From: CAINVV01 sp038323575
GTDB lineage: Bacteria > Bacteroidota > Bacteroidia > Bacteroidales > Prolixibacteraceae
Assembly (NCBI GenBank): GCA_038323575.1
Contig: JBBQHB010000015.1
Span: 11,783 to 75,782 of the forward strand
DNA: 64,000 bases
Direction of reading: 5' to 3'
Of the stretch, positions 35,155 through 43,823 are shown piece by piece (the first letter of the stretch is position 1; every line of letters begins with the position of its first letter). A program made the position numbers and the translations under genes. The notes below the pieces were generated by a model. The model did no database searches. It was not told the DNA's origin and saw only the letters and a list, made by a program, of their open reading frames with translations.

Positions 35155-37773
35155 TTATGAAATAAGCTCTCTTGCTTTCGCCAGCAACTCCGGAATACCT
35201 TTGGGGTTCTTACCGCCGGCACTGGCATAAAACGGCTGACCGCCGCCGCCGCCGTCTACCAGTTTGGCCAGGTCGCGGACGATGTTCCCTGCATGGAAAC
35301 CTTTTTCTTTAACAAGCTGGTCAGAAATCATCACATGGACGGATGCTTTACCGTCTATCTCTGCGGCAAAAACCAGGAACAGGTTATCTACCTCGCCTTT
35401 CAGCTGGAACGCAAGATCTTTGATAATTCCCGCATCATCGACCGGAAGTTTGCTTGCCAGGAAGTTGACCCCGTTGATATTTGTAACCTGTACCAACAGC
35501 TCTTTTTTCAATCCGGAGGCCGCCTCTTTTTTGTAGGCTTCTATCTGGTTGGTAAGTGCGTTTACTTTTTGAAGCAACTGCTCAACGGCTGTTTTAAGGT
35601 CAGCAGGATTGTTGAGCAGCGAATTTATCTCCTTGGCTGACTTCATTTTGGAACGAAGGTATTCTTCCGCATTTTCCGCCGTGATGGCTTCAATTCTCCG
35701 GACACCGGCAGAGATAGAACCCTCTGAGATGATGACAAACTGCCCTATTTCGCCTGTTGCCCTGACATGGATTCCTCCGCAAAGTTCGATCGAATCTCCA
35801 AATTTGATGACCCTGACCTTGTCACCGTATTTTTCCCCGAAAAGCGCTATGGCTCCCAGTTCTTCGGCTTCAGCCATCGGCATTTCACGGCGTTCATCCT
35901 TTGCTGCATTGAGGCGGATCAATTCATTTACCCTTTTTTCGATCTTTTCGATCTCCTCTTCCGATACTTTCTGGTAATGCGAAAAGTCAAATCTCAGGGA
36001 ATCAGGGGTAACCAGAGATCCCTTTTGTTCAATGTGGGTTCCAAGAATCTCACGCAGTGCATGATCGAGCAAATGGGTTGCAGTATGATTGTTGGCTGTT
36101 GCCCGTTGTTTGGTGGTATTAACTTTCCCGGTAAAAGCAGCGGAAGGGTCGGCCGGAAGAGCTTTTGTGAGATGAACCGTCAATCCGTTCTCTTTGACGG
36201 TATCAAAAATTTCGATTTTTGCTTCGCCTGCTTCAATCCATCCGGTATCTCCGATCTGGCCGCCTGATTCGGCATAAAATGGTGTCGCATCAAATACTAA
36301 TTGAAAATATTCACCCTTTTTGTCCTTGACTTTCCGGTAACGGCAGATTTTCAATTCGGCTACCTTGGTATCGTAACCAACAAATTCACTTTCGATTAAA
36401 GGACGAATTTCGATCCAATCACCGGTTTCGAGTTGCGTAGCATTCCGGGACCGGTTTTTCTGCTCCTCCATGGCCTTTTCAAACTCTTCGCGGTTGACGG
36501 AAAAAGACTCTTCCCTTAGGATCAGTTCGGTTAAATCGAGCGGAAATCCGTAAGTATCATATAATTCGAAAGCTACATTGCCGCTGATTTCACTGTTCTT
36601 CTTTTTCCTGGCGCTTTCCATGATGTTTTCAAGCATACGTATTCCGGTTTCCAGTGTACGCAGGAAAGAATCTTCCTCTTCACGGATCACTTTGATAACC
36701 AGGTCTCTTTGTTTGTTCAGTTCAGGGAAGGCAGCTCCCATCTGATCAGCAAGTACATTGATCAGCTGATGCATAAATGGTTTCCGGAAACCCAGGAAGG
36801 TATAACCGTAACGAACAGCCCGCCGCAGAATGCGGCGGATTACATAGCCGGCTTTGTTGTTGGACGGCAGTTGTCCGTCGGTAATGGCAAAAGCGATGGC
36901 ACGAATGTGGTCAGCAATTACCCGCATGGCAATATCTGACTTCTCATTTTCGCCGTATTTTTTCCCTGCCAGGTAACCGATTTCCGTAATTACCGGCTGG
37001 AATACATCTGTATCGTAGTTGGATTGCTTCTTTTGGAGTACCATGCAAAGCCTTTCGAATCCCATCCCGGTATCTATGTGTTTGGCCGGAAGTTCCTCCA
37101 ACTGGCCGCTGGCCTTGCGGTTAAACTGGATAAATACCAGGTTCCATATCTCAATCACCTGCGGATGACTTTGGTTCACCATCTCCCGTCCGGAGATTTT
37201 TGCACGCTCATCATCGTTACGGATATCTACATGGATTTCGGAACACGGGCCGCAAGGGCCGCTGTCGCCCATCTCCCAGAAATTATCTTTTTTGTTCCCG
37301 AAAAGGATCTGGTCTTCAGGAAGGTACTTCTTCCACAGGGCAAGTGCCTCAGCATCCATCGGCACGCCGTCTTTTTCGTCACCTTCAAAAACTGTGGCAT
37401 AAAGCCGGTCGACAGGGATGTCAAAACGGCCGACCAACAATTCCCATGCCCAGTCGATGGCTTCCTTTTTGAAATAATCGCCAAACGACCAGTTACCCAA
37501 CATCTCAAACATGGTATGGTGGTAGGTATCGTGACCAACCTCTTCCAGGTCGTTGTGTTTGCCCGATACGCGCAGGCATTTTTGGGTGTCGGCAATCCGC
37601 GGGCTTTTCACCGGTGCATTACCAAGGAAAATATCTTTGAACTGGTTCATCCCTGCATTGGTAAACATCAGGGTCGGATCATTTTTGACCACCATGGGTG
37701 CCGACGGCACAATCTGGTGTGTTTTGGAGGCAAAAAATTCCAAAAAAGCTTCGCGTATCAGTTTCGAATCCAT
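35155..37773 (-). CDS. alaS: Alanine--tRNA ligase
   Basis: This 872-residue class II synthetase charges tRNA-Ala. The catalytic part begins MDSKLIREAFLEFFASKTH, with FTNAGMNQFKD, HHTMFEMLGNWSFGDYF, and CGPCSEIHVD. The editing domain has zinc ligands in HTATHLLDHAL and CGGIH. The C-terminal DHHA1-like part ends with the Gly-rich GGGGGQPFYASAGGKN. Length and order are normal. The divergent M23 peptidase, MerR and Nif3 genes next to it are a common arrangement in Bacteroidota. Confidence 0.98.
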   Translation of the reverse strand: MDSKLIREAFLEFFASKTHQIVPSAPMVVKNDPTLMFTNAGMNQFKDIFLGNAPVKSPRIADTQKCLRVSGKHNDLEEVGHDTYHHTMFEMLGNWSFGDYFKKEAIDWAWELLVGRFDIPVDRLYATVFEGDEKDGVPMDAEALALWKKYLPEDQILFGNKKDNFWEMGDSGPCGPCSEIHVDIRNDDERAKISGREMVNQSHPQVIEIWNLVFIQFNRKASGQLEELPAKHIDTGMGFERLCMVLQKKQSNYDTDVFQPVITEIGYLAGKKYGENEKSDIAMRVIADHIRAIAFAITDGQLPSNNKAGYVIRRILRRAVRYGYTFLGFRKPFMHQLINVLADQMGAAFPELNKQRDLVIKVIREEEDSFLRTLETGIRMLENIMESARKKKNSEISGNVAFELYDTYGFPLDLTELILREESFSVNREEFEKAMEEQKNRSRNATQLETGDWIEIRPLIESEFVGYDTKVAELKICRYRKVKDKKGEYFQLVFDATPFYAESGGQIGDTGWIEAGEAKIEIFDTVKENGLTVHLTKALPADPSAAFTGKVNTTKQRATANNHTATHLLDHALREILGTHIEQKGSLVTPDSLRFDFSHYQKVSEEEIEKIEKRVNELIRLNAAKDERREMPMAEAEELGAIALFGEKYGDKVRVIKFGDSIELCGGIHVRATGEIGQFVIISEGSISAGVRRIEAITAENAEEYLRSKMKSAKEINSLLNNPADLKTAVEQLLQKVNALTNQIEAYKKEAASGLKKELLVQVTNINGVNFLASKLPVDDAGIIKDLAFQLKGEVDNLFLVFAAEIDGKASVHVMISDQLVKEKGFHAGNIVRDLAKLVDGGGGGQPFYASAGGKNPKGIPELLAKARELIS

Positions 37774-37889
37774 AATTGAATAATGTTAAAAACCTTTAAA
37801 TGGCAATGTTCTTCCATGCGAAAGTCCCCAATTACCTTTAAATAAACTAATTTTGCCCTGCTGAGATGCAACAGAGTGGGCGAAAATCG

Positions 37890-37919
37890 TTGCAAAATTA
37901 GATTATTTCATTAATTTTG
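37890..37919 (+). promoter_or_regulatory. Promoter of the M23 peptidase gene
   Basis: TTG (37890-37892), 19-base spacer, TAATTTTG (37912-37919) fits the Bacteroidota promoter. The start codon is 31 bp further at 37951. Confidence 0.7.
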
Positions 37920-37950
37920 GCCTACCTCAGTTCAAAATAAATCATTTAGA

Positions 37951-38919
37951 ATGGATATAACCAATTACAGATTCAATCCTGATACTTTAAGTTTTGACAA
38001 GATCGAACGCAATGTCCGTTCACTGCTCAAAAAGGTTTTGGGCTATTTATCTACCGGGATTGTATCAGGGATCATCTTCTTTTTTGTTTTCCTTCAGTTT
38101 TTCGAGACACCAGTCACCAAAAGATTAAAAAGAGAAAACCTGCAGCTGTTGTCACAATATAACCTGATGAACAAGGATATTGAGAAGATATCCAAAGCGC
38201 TGGAAGATATACAGATGCGCGATGACAATATCTACCGCGTCATATTTGAAGCCAATCCGATTCCTTCCACTGTCCGGATGGCCGGCTTCGGCGGCGCCAA
38301 CCGTTACACCAAGCTGGAAAGCATGGATAATTCGGAATTGATTGTTTCGGTAGCAAAAAAACTGGATGTACTTTCCAAACAGGTTTATGTGCAGTCTAAA
38401 TCTTATGATGATGTGGTAAGGATGGCACTGGGGAAAGAGAAGATGCTGGCAAGTATTCCAGCAATCATGCCCGTTTCCAATAAAGACCTGAAGCGCACTG
38501 CCTCCGGTTGGGGAATGCGTATGCACCCGATTTACAGGATTCCGAGGTTTCACTATGGGATGGATTTTACAGCCCCTACCGGGACTGATGTCGTTGCAAC
38601 CGGGAACGGGATTGTGAAAGAGGTCGGCCGGGACGGCGGGTATGGGAATATCGTTTTGATCGACCACGGCTATGGATATGAAACCCTTTACGGCCACCTG
38701 CTAAAATCAAATGTCAAGGTAGGGCAACAGATCAACCGCGGAGATGTGATTGGCTTTATTGGCAGTTCAGGTGCATCTGTTGGTCCTCACCTTCATTATG
38801 AAGTAATGAAAAACGGACAGAAGGTTAATCCGCAGAACTATTACTTCCAGGATCTTAATCCGGCAGAATATGAGAAGATGATATCTATCTCAACTAACAT
38901 GGGTCAAAGTTTCGACTAA
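37951..38919 (+). CDS. M23-family metallopeptidase with coiled coil, cell-wall type
   Basis: This 322-residue protein has one membrane helix (about 34-53: GYLSTGIVSGIIFFFVF), a coiled coil (KRLKRENLQLLSQYNLMNKDIEK) and a C-terminal LytM/M23 domain. Zinc ligands are visible in HYGMDF (His201, Asp205) and HLHYEV (His280, His282). Other landmarks are RMHPI and LYGHL. It should cut peptidoglycan crosslinks in the periplasm or activate a hydrolase. It is divergent from alaS and followed 22 bp later by a MerR gene. Confidence 0.92.
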   Translation: MDITNYRFNPDTLSFDKIERNVRSLLKKVLGYLSTGIVSGIIFFFVFLQFFETPVTKRLKRENLQLLSQYNLMNKDIEKISKALEDIQMRDDNIYRVIFEANPIPSTVRMAGFGGANRYTKLESMDNSELIVSVAKKLDVLSKQVYVQSKSYDDVVRMALGKEKMLASIPAIMPVSNKDLKRTASGWGMRMHPIYRIPRFHYGMDFTAPTGTDVVATGNGIVKEVGRDGGYGNIVLIDHGYGYETLYGHLLKSNVKVGQQINRGDVIGFIGSSGASVGPHLHYEVMKNGQKVNPQNYYFQDLNPAEYEKMISISTNMGQSFD

Positions 38920-38937
38920 TCCTAAAAAAGTAAAACC

Positions 38938-39273
38938 GTGGGATTCAAAGCACCAAAATCAGAAAAACTCTATTTCTCGATCAGTGAAGTAGCCGAAAAA
39001 TTCAACCTTGCACCCTCTGCACTGCGCTTTTGGGAAAAAGAGTTTGATACGATCAAGCCATTTAAAAACAAAAAGGGCAATCGTTTCTATACCCAGGAAG
39101 ATATCAACCACATTGCCCTGATCAACCATCTTGTCAAAGAACGCGGATTGACCCTGAAAGGCGCCAAGGCAAAAATAAAAGAGAACAAAGACGAAGTGGA
39201 GCACAACCATGAAATTGTGCAGAAGCTCCAGGAGATCAGGCAGTATCTGGTCGAGATCAAAGAGACGTTATAG
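38938..39273 (+). CDS. MerR-family transcriptional regulator
   Basis: This 111-residue DNA-binding protein starts with GTG. It has the MerR winged helix (YFSISEVAEKFNLAPSALRFWEKEF, KGNRFYTQEDI, a dimer helix LVKERGLTLKGAKAKIKE). No metal-binding Cys are present, so it is of the non-metal HspR/MlrA-like subgroup. It follows the M23 gene and precedes the Nif3-like gene, conserved order in Bacteroidota. Target unknown. Confidence 0.9.
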   Translation: MGFKAPKSEKLYFSISEVAEKFNLAPSALRFWEKEFDTIKPFKNKKGNRFYTQEDINHIALINHLVKERGLTLKGAKAKIKENKDEVEHNHEIVQKLQEIRQYLVEIKETL

Positions 39274-39315
39274 GCCGGCGCCCTCCATCCGGAAATCAAT
39301 TGAAATACAGACAGC

Positions 39316-40410
39316 ATGCTCCTTCACCATCTTATTCAGCATCTCGAAACCGTTGTGCCTGTTCATTACCAGGAATCCTACGACAATGCAGGTTTGATTG
39401 TCGGAGATAAGAACGCTGCTGTTTCCTCTGCCCTCATCACGCTCGACATAACTGAAGCAGTCATTGAGGAAGCAATTTCAAACGGATGCGGACTGATCAT
39501 CTGTCACCATCCGCTGATTTTCAAAGGCATCAAACGCATTACAGGGAGCAACGAAGTCGAAAGGTGCCTGATCAAAGCCATTCAAAACAATATTGCCATT
39601 TATGCTGCCCATACCAACCTCGACAGCATCACCGGCGGTGTCAATTCGAAGATTTGCGAGAAACTGGGATTGAAAAACTGCCGCATACTCTCTCCGGCAA
39701 AAAATCAATTATTGAAACTTATCACCTATGTACCTGAAGATCATCTGGAAAGTGTGCGGACTGCGCTCTTTGCTGCCGGTGCCGGGGTAATCGGAAACTA
39801 TGACAGCTGCAGTTACAGCGCACAGGGTGAAGGTACTTTCAGGGGAGATGAAGACAGTAATCCATTTGTTGGTTCCAAAGGCGAACTGCATTCGGAGAAG
39901 GAGTTCAGGCTGGAAACCATCCTCCCGCGTCACCTGGCGGCAAAAGTAGTCGCTGCCCTTTCAGGATCTCACCCGTACGAGGAGGTTGCTTATGACCTGG
40001 TACTGCTGGAGAATGATTTTGCGACTGTCGGGGCTGGCATGATCGGTGAATTGACAGATCCTTGTGATGAAATAAGTTTTCTTCATTCAGTCAAAGATAT
40101 TTTCGGCTGCAAAATGATCCGACATACAGCGCTCCTTAACAGGAAAATCAGTAAGATTGCCCTGTGCGGCGGTTCGGGCAGTTTCCTGGTTTCCAGGGCA
40201 ATTGCCGAAGGAGCCGACCTGTTTATCTCCGCAGATTTTAAGTACCACGAATTTTTTGAAGCCGATAAAAAGATTGTTCTGGCTGACATCGGCCATTATG
40301 AGAGTGAACAATTCACGAAAGAGGTTTTAAAAGAGATAGTTTTAAAAAAATTCCCTACATTTGCACTCCGTTTGTCGGATGTAAAAACCAACCCGGTTTC
40401 TTACCTGTAA
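39316..40410 (+). CDS. Nif3-like dinuclear metal-centre protein
   Basis: This 364-residue protein of the Nif3/YbgI family has metal-binding motifs CHHPLIFKGI (residues about 60-70) and AHTNLDS, and the C-terminal GHYESEQFT. It has the long form with an inserted PII-like domain (about 125-230). It forms hexameric rings in other bacteria; the reaction is unclear and a GTP cyclohydrolase-like hydrolase has been proposed. The downstream gene is the zinc-ribbon protein 30 bp away, a common pairing. Confidence 0.92.
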   Translation: MLLHHLIQHLETVVPVHYQESYDNAGLIVGDKNAAVSSALITLDITEAVIEEAISNGCGLIICHHPLIFKGIKRITGSNEVERCLIKAIQNNIAIYAAHTNLDSITGGVNSKICEKLGLKNCRILSPAKNQLLKLITYVPEDHLESVRTALFAAGAGVIGNYDSCSYSAQGEGTFRGDEDSNPFVGSKGELHSEKEFRLETILPRHLAAKVVAALSGSHPYEEVAYDLVLLENDFATVGAGMIGELTDPCDEISFLHSVKDIFGCKMIRHTALLNRKISKIALCGGSGSFLVSRAIAEGADLFISADFKYHEFFEADKKIVLADIGHYESEQFTKEVLKEIVLKKFPTFALRLSDVKTNPVSYL

Positions 40411-40440
40411 ACGTTAAAGTATAATTATAATATTCCGGAT

Positions 40441-41220
40441 ATGTCGTTAGAAATTAACAAAACAACCGATGGCAAAGAGGTTTCAGTTCAGGAAAAACTG
40501 AAAATGCTCTATGAACTACAAACTGTTGTTTCAGAAATCGATAAAATCAACACCCTGCGCGGGGAGTTACCGCTGGAGGTTCAGGATCTTGAAGACGAGA
40601 TCGTCGGATTAAAAACCCGTCTTTCCAACCTGCAGGATGAGATCAAAAACCTCAACACAGCAGTAACCAACAAGAAAACTGAGATCAAGGATTCCAAAGC
40701 CAAAATCGACAAGTACAAAGAGCAGCAGGAGAATGTACGCAACAACCGTGAATTTGATTCTATTTCGAAAGAGATGGAGTTCCAGACCCTGGAAATTGAG
40801 CTGGCTGAAAAGCGGATCAAAGAATTTTCAATTGAAGTCAAAAGCAAACAGGAATTGCTTGACGCTTCCAATCTGCTGCTGAAAGAGCGAGAGGAAGACC
40901 TGGTACGCAAGAAGAAAGAGTTGGAGGAGATCACTGCAGAAACTGCGGTAGAAGAGGATTTGCTCAAAGCCAAAACAGCGAAGATTGCCACCATGATTGA
41001 AGAGCGATTGGTGACTGCTTTCAACAAGATCAGGAAAAATGCACGCAACGGCTTGTCTGTTGTAACCGTACAACGTGATGCATGCGGCGGCTGCTTTAAC
41101 AAGATCCCGCCACAACGACAGCTGGACATCGCTTCCCGCAAAAAGATCATCGTTTGTGAGTATTGCGGAAGAATCCTGGTTGACAAAGACATTGCCACCC
41201 CACAGGAAGAAGAGAATTAA
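40441..41220 (+). CDS. Coiled-coil protein with C4 zinc ribbon
   Basis: This 259-residue protein has a long heptad-rich coiled coil (about 10-195) and a C-terminal C4 zinc ribbon with Cys pairs at 215/218 (CGGC) and 239/242 (CEYC). This matches the bacterial family of CdsZ-like zinc-ribbon proteins. The role is unclear; it is linked to the Nif3-like gene in many genomes. The transcript ends in the hairpin at 41237-41264. Confidence 0.9.
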   Translation: MSLEINKTTDGKEVSVQEKLKMLYELQTVVSEIDKINTLRGELPLEVQDLEDEIVGLKTRLSNLQDEIKNLNTAVTNKKTEIKDSKAKIDKYKEQQENVRNNREFDSISKEMEFQTLEIELAEKRIKEFSIEVKSKQELLDASNLLLKEREEDLVRKKKELEEITAETAVEEDLLKAKTAKIATMIEERLVTAFNKIRKNARNGLSVVTVQRDACGGCFNKIPPQRQLDIASRKKIIVCEYCGRILVDKDIATPQEEEN

Positions 41221-41236
41221 GTAACATAACAGATAG

Positions 41237-41264
41237 AAAAAAGCCGCAGTTTGCGGCTTTTTTT
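41237..41264. terminator. Bidirectional terminator
   Basis: AAAAAAGCCGCA and TGCGGCTTTTTT pair perfectly with a 3-base loop. It ends the plus-strand zinc-ribbon transcript and the minus-strand ORF6N gene that stops at 41279. Confidence 0.9.
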
Positions 41265-41278
41265 ATGCCTCGTTCGCA

Positions 41279-41782
41279 TTAAAAACCTATTCGTTTTCTT
41301 TGATTTTGAACCGTTCTTTGGTTGTCCTTTTGCAGCAGAAAATTAATTGCATCATATACATCCTTAAATTGTTTGTTGTACTTGATTTCAAGTTCCTTTA
41401 ATTGTTCTGAAATTTCTTTGTAACTCAATGCAAATTGCTTTAAGGCAATAAAAGCTCTTACGATTGCAATACTTGTTTGCCTTGCTTTTTTACTTTTCAA
41501 AACGTTGGCCAGCATGGTAACACCGTGTTCGGTAAATGCAAGTGGCAAAGCCGTTTTTGGACGTTTAACAGGGTATGTCATCACAAATTGTGATGACATA
41601 TATTCCCATTCAGTTAAAGAAAGTAGGAACATGAAGTCTCCCGGGAAAATATCATTATTCCGCTTAACGGCTTGGTTTAATACCCGGGTCTCCACCTCGT
41701 AGAGCTCTGCCAGATCAAAATCAAGCATGACCTTTTGCCCTCTAATCTCATATATTTTCTTTTGAATTACCTGTAACTGCAT
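41279..41782 (-). CDS. ORF6N-domain protein, copy 1 (phage-regulator type)
   Basis: This 167-residue protein has an N-terminal ORF6N DNA-binding domain (MQLQVIQKKIYEIRGQKVMLDFDLAELYEVETRVLNQAV, AFTEHGVTMLANVLKS) and a C-terminal helix (FALSYKEISEQLKELEIKYNKQF). It is a close paralogue of the gene 19 bp upstream, so both arose by tandem duplication. ORF6N proteins are common in phages, islands and Bacteroidota chromosomes as presumed regulators; the target is unknown. A perfect 13-bp palindrome lies inside it (41574-41600). Confidence 0.9.
   Translation of the reverse strand: MQLQVIQKKIYEIRGQKVMLDFDLAELYEVETRVLNQAVKRNNDIFPGDFMFLLSLTEWEYMSSQFVMTYPVKRPKTALPLAFTEHGVTMLANVLKSKKARQTSIAIVRAFIALKQFALSYKEISEQLKELEIKYNKQFKDVYDAINFLLQKDNQRTVQNQRKRIGF
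41574..41600. repeat. Perfect palindrome inside ORF6N copy 1
   Basis: TATGTCATCACAA and TTGTGATGACATA are perfect inverse arms of 13 bp with a single centre base A (41587). It lies in coding sequence at the same alignment position as the palindrome in copy 2, but with a different sequence. Confidence 0.9.
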
Positions 41783-41801
41783 GTTGCCACGAATAATAAT
41801 A

Positions 41802-42335
41802 TCAAATTGGGTTACTTGTGTTTTCAGTTTTGTAACCTATTTGTCTTCTTTGATTTTGCAACGTTTTTTGCATATCCTTTTGCAGCAGAAAGTTGATTGC
41901 ATCATACACATCCTTAAACTGCTGGTTGTATTTGTTTTCGAGTTCCTGCAACTTAACTGTCAGTTCCTTATGGCTTAATGCATATTGCCTCATAAGTACG
42001 AATGCCCTCATAATCGCAATATTAATCTGCACTGCTTTGGGGCTTCTCAATACGCTTGACAACATTGCAACACCTTGTTCAGTAAAAGCAAATGATAAAT
42101 ACTTGCTGTGTTTTCCTCTACCAGTTTCTAAGGTCACATTTTGTGACCTTAGAAACTGGTATTCCTCTCTCGATAATTCATACATAAAATCTTCGGGGAA
42201 ACGGTCAATATTCCGTTTTACAGCTTGCTTTAGGACCTTGGTTTCGACCTCGTAAAGCTCGGCCAGATCAAAATCCAATATAACTTTTTGACCCCTTGCT
42301 TCATAGATTTTCTTTTGAATTACCTGAGGCTGCAT
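41802..42335 (-). CDS. ORF6N-domain protein, copy 2
   Basis: This 177-residue paralogue of copy 1 has the same layout: ORF6N domain (QPQVIQKKIYEARGQKVILDFDLAELYEVETKVLKQAV, AFTEQGVAMLSSVLRSPKA) and C-terminal helix (ALSHKELTVKLQELENKYNQQF). Within it lies a 43-bp perfect hairpin (42119-42161) in the region encoding QFLRSQNVTLETG. It is the first gene of the tandem pair, downstream of the TPM/LemA cluster and its terminator. Confidence 0.9.
   Translation of the reverse strand: MQPQVIQKKIYEARGQKVILDFDLAELYEVETKVLKQAVKRNIDRFPEDFMYELSREEYQFLRSQNVTLETGRGKHSKYLSFAFTEQGVAMLSSVLRSPKAVQINIAIMRAFVLMRQYALSHKELTVKLQELENKYNQQFKDVYDAINFLLQKDMQKTLQNQRRQIGYKTENTSNPI
42119..42161. repeat. Long perfect palindrome inside ORF6N copy 2
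   Basis: Arms of 20 bp (TACCAGTTTCTAAGGTCACA and its exact inverse) flank a 3-base centre TTT (42139-42141). Such a long exact hairpin in coding sequence is not expected by chance or needed by the protein. Confidence 0.92.
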
Positions 42336-42485
42336 AGTATTGTTTTTTTTGAACCCAAATTTATCCCACGGGTTTGGACTCCCGTATATATAAATTTACG
42401 GCAAAAAAATCACAAAAAAGAGTTGGCGATCTTCCGATTGAAAGACGAAAGATATTTATTACAACAACCCGGTTTAAAAAGGCAA

Positions 42486-42511
42486 AAAAAAATGCCTCGG
42501 GTCGGGGCATT
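42486..42511 (-). terminator. Terminator of the LemA/TPM cluster
   Basis: AATGCC and GGCATT (42491-42511) form the base of a GC-rich hairpin, with a run of A on plus (T on minus) outside it. It follows the last TPM gene. Confidence 0.65.
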
Positions 42512-42536
42512 CATTAATATATCGTGCTTTTTCAGT

Positions 42537-43361
42537 TTACCATTCCCCCCCTGCGCCGCCACCGCCGAAACTGCCGCCGCCAAAACCTCCGAAACCTCCG
42601 GAACCGCCACCGCCACCAGAGAAATCGTTCCATGATCCGCCGCCACCCCTGCCTCCTAACATGCTAAGCAGCCACAGAGAACCTAATAGACTTCCGGTAC
42701 TTCCATCTGCACCAACTGTACGGTAACGGTTTCGGTTAAACATCATGATAACCACAAAAACGATCAGCAACACAACGAAACCAGGGAATGCTGAAGGTTT
42801 GGATTTTTGTTTGTCGTACTGATCAGCTGTAAACTCCCCTGCTGTCAGCGACATCAATACATTGGTAGCCCTGTCGAGACCGGTAAAGTAATCGTTGGTT
42901 TTGAAACTGGGCATCATTTCTGCATTGATGATGGTCTTACGGGCAGTAATATCAGGCACCGCACCCTCCAGTCCGTAACCTACCGCAATAAACACCTTGC
43001 CGGTTTCGCCGTTGTCTGATTTGGGTTTAACCAGAATCAGGATGCCGTTATTTTTCCCTTTCTGACCAATCCCCCACTGCTCGGCAAGCTTGAATGTATA
43101 ATCTCCTTTTTCGTAACCGAAGATATCCTTAACGGTCACTATCGTAATCTGGGTGGAGGTTTTGCGGCTGAAGGCATCCAGCTTGTTCTCTAATGCTGCA
43201 ACCTGAGGGGTGGAAAGAATCCCGGCAAAATCGTTAACCAGCCTCGGCGGCTCGGGACGGGCAGGAAATTCATCAGCAGCAAGCAGGCTGAAACCTGTTA
43301 GAAAAAGTGCAAAAAACAGCAACAAGTGAATACCGGTAAGCCGGTAGCGTATATTCTTCAT
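42537..43361 (-). CDS. TPM-domain membrane protein (YgcG-like), Gly-rich tail
   Basis: This 274-residue protein starts at ATG 43361; an upstream in-frame start would overlap the previous gene. It has a signal peptide (FLTGFSLLAADEF), a TPM domain (residues about 30-170: VNDFAGILS, TQITIVTVKDIFGYEKGDYTFKLAEQWGIGQ, NGILILVKP, VGYGLEGAVPD) and a membrane helix (GFVVLLIVFVVIMMF). The tail is Gly/Ser rich (GGGSWNDFSGGGGGSGG). TPM proteins are membrane or secreted; some have acid-phosphatase or photosystem repair roles. Co-directional with TPM copy and LemA. Confidence 0.9.
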   Translation of the reverse strand: MKNIRYRLTGIHLLLFFALFLTGFSLLAADEFPARPEPPRLVNDFAGILSTPQVAALENKLDAFSRKTSTQITIVTVKDIFGYEKGDYTFKLAEQWGIGQKGKNNGILILVKPKSDNGETGKVFIAVGYGLEGAVPDITARKTIINAEMMPSFKTNDYFTGLDRATNVLMSLTAGEFTADQYDKQKSKPSAFPGFVVLLIVFVVIMMFNRNRYRTVGADGSTGSLLGSLWLLSMLGGRGGGGSWNDFSGGGGGSGGFGGFGGGSFGGGGAGGEW

Positions 43362-43365
43362 TTTT

Positions 43366-43803
43366 TTATTTTCCGTAAGATATTTCGTCGGGAAGTTCGT
43401 TGACATCACCTTCCTGGTAAGGGAAAAATTCTTTCAGCTTCTCCCCTACTTTTGCGATGCCCGAAACAAATCCCTGCACCATTTCTCCCTTTGAGAAATT
43501 GCTGACCATCTGACGCTTAGCATCATCCCAAAAACCCGCTGGCACGACAGCATTGATACCGGCGTCCCCGATTATGGCAAATTTCCGGTCGCCGGTTGAG
43601 AGGTAAATCAACACCCCGTTCCGGAGGGCTGTTTCGTGCATTTTCAATGACTTGAACAACCAGGCCGCCCTATCCAGCACATCGCCTTTGCAGACGGACT
43701 CAATATGAACACGAATCTCTCCGCCTGTCTGGTACTCGGCAGATTTAATGGCCTGAACGACCTGTAGCTCTTCCTCTTTGGAGAGAAATTTATTTGTACT
43801 CAT
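43366..43803 (-). CDS. TPM-domain protein, soluble form
   Basis: This 145-residue protein without signal peptide or membrane helix has the TPM fold (KSAEYQTGGEIRVHIESVCKGDVLDRAAWLFKSLKM, RNGVLIYLSTGDRKFAIIGDAGINAVVP). It lies 4 bp upstream of the longer TPM protein and 20 bp downstream of LemA. The LemA-TPM-TPM order is common in Bacteroidota; function unclear. Confidence 0.88.
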   Translation of the reverse strand: MSTNKFLSKEEELQVVQAIKSAEYQTGGEIRVHIESVCKGDVLDRAAWLFKSLKMHETALRNGVLIYLSTGDRKFAIIGDAGINAVVPAGFWDDAKRQMVSNFSKGEMVQGFVSGIAKVGEKLKEFFPYQEGDVNELPDEISYGK

Positions 43804-43823
43804 TCCGTCTTCCGGGATTTAAA

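Noticed and set aside
36709..37779. Long plus-strand frames inside alaS
   Set aside because: Antisense to the conserved alaS coding sequence; caused by codon bias of the real gene.
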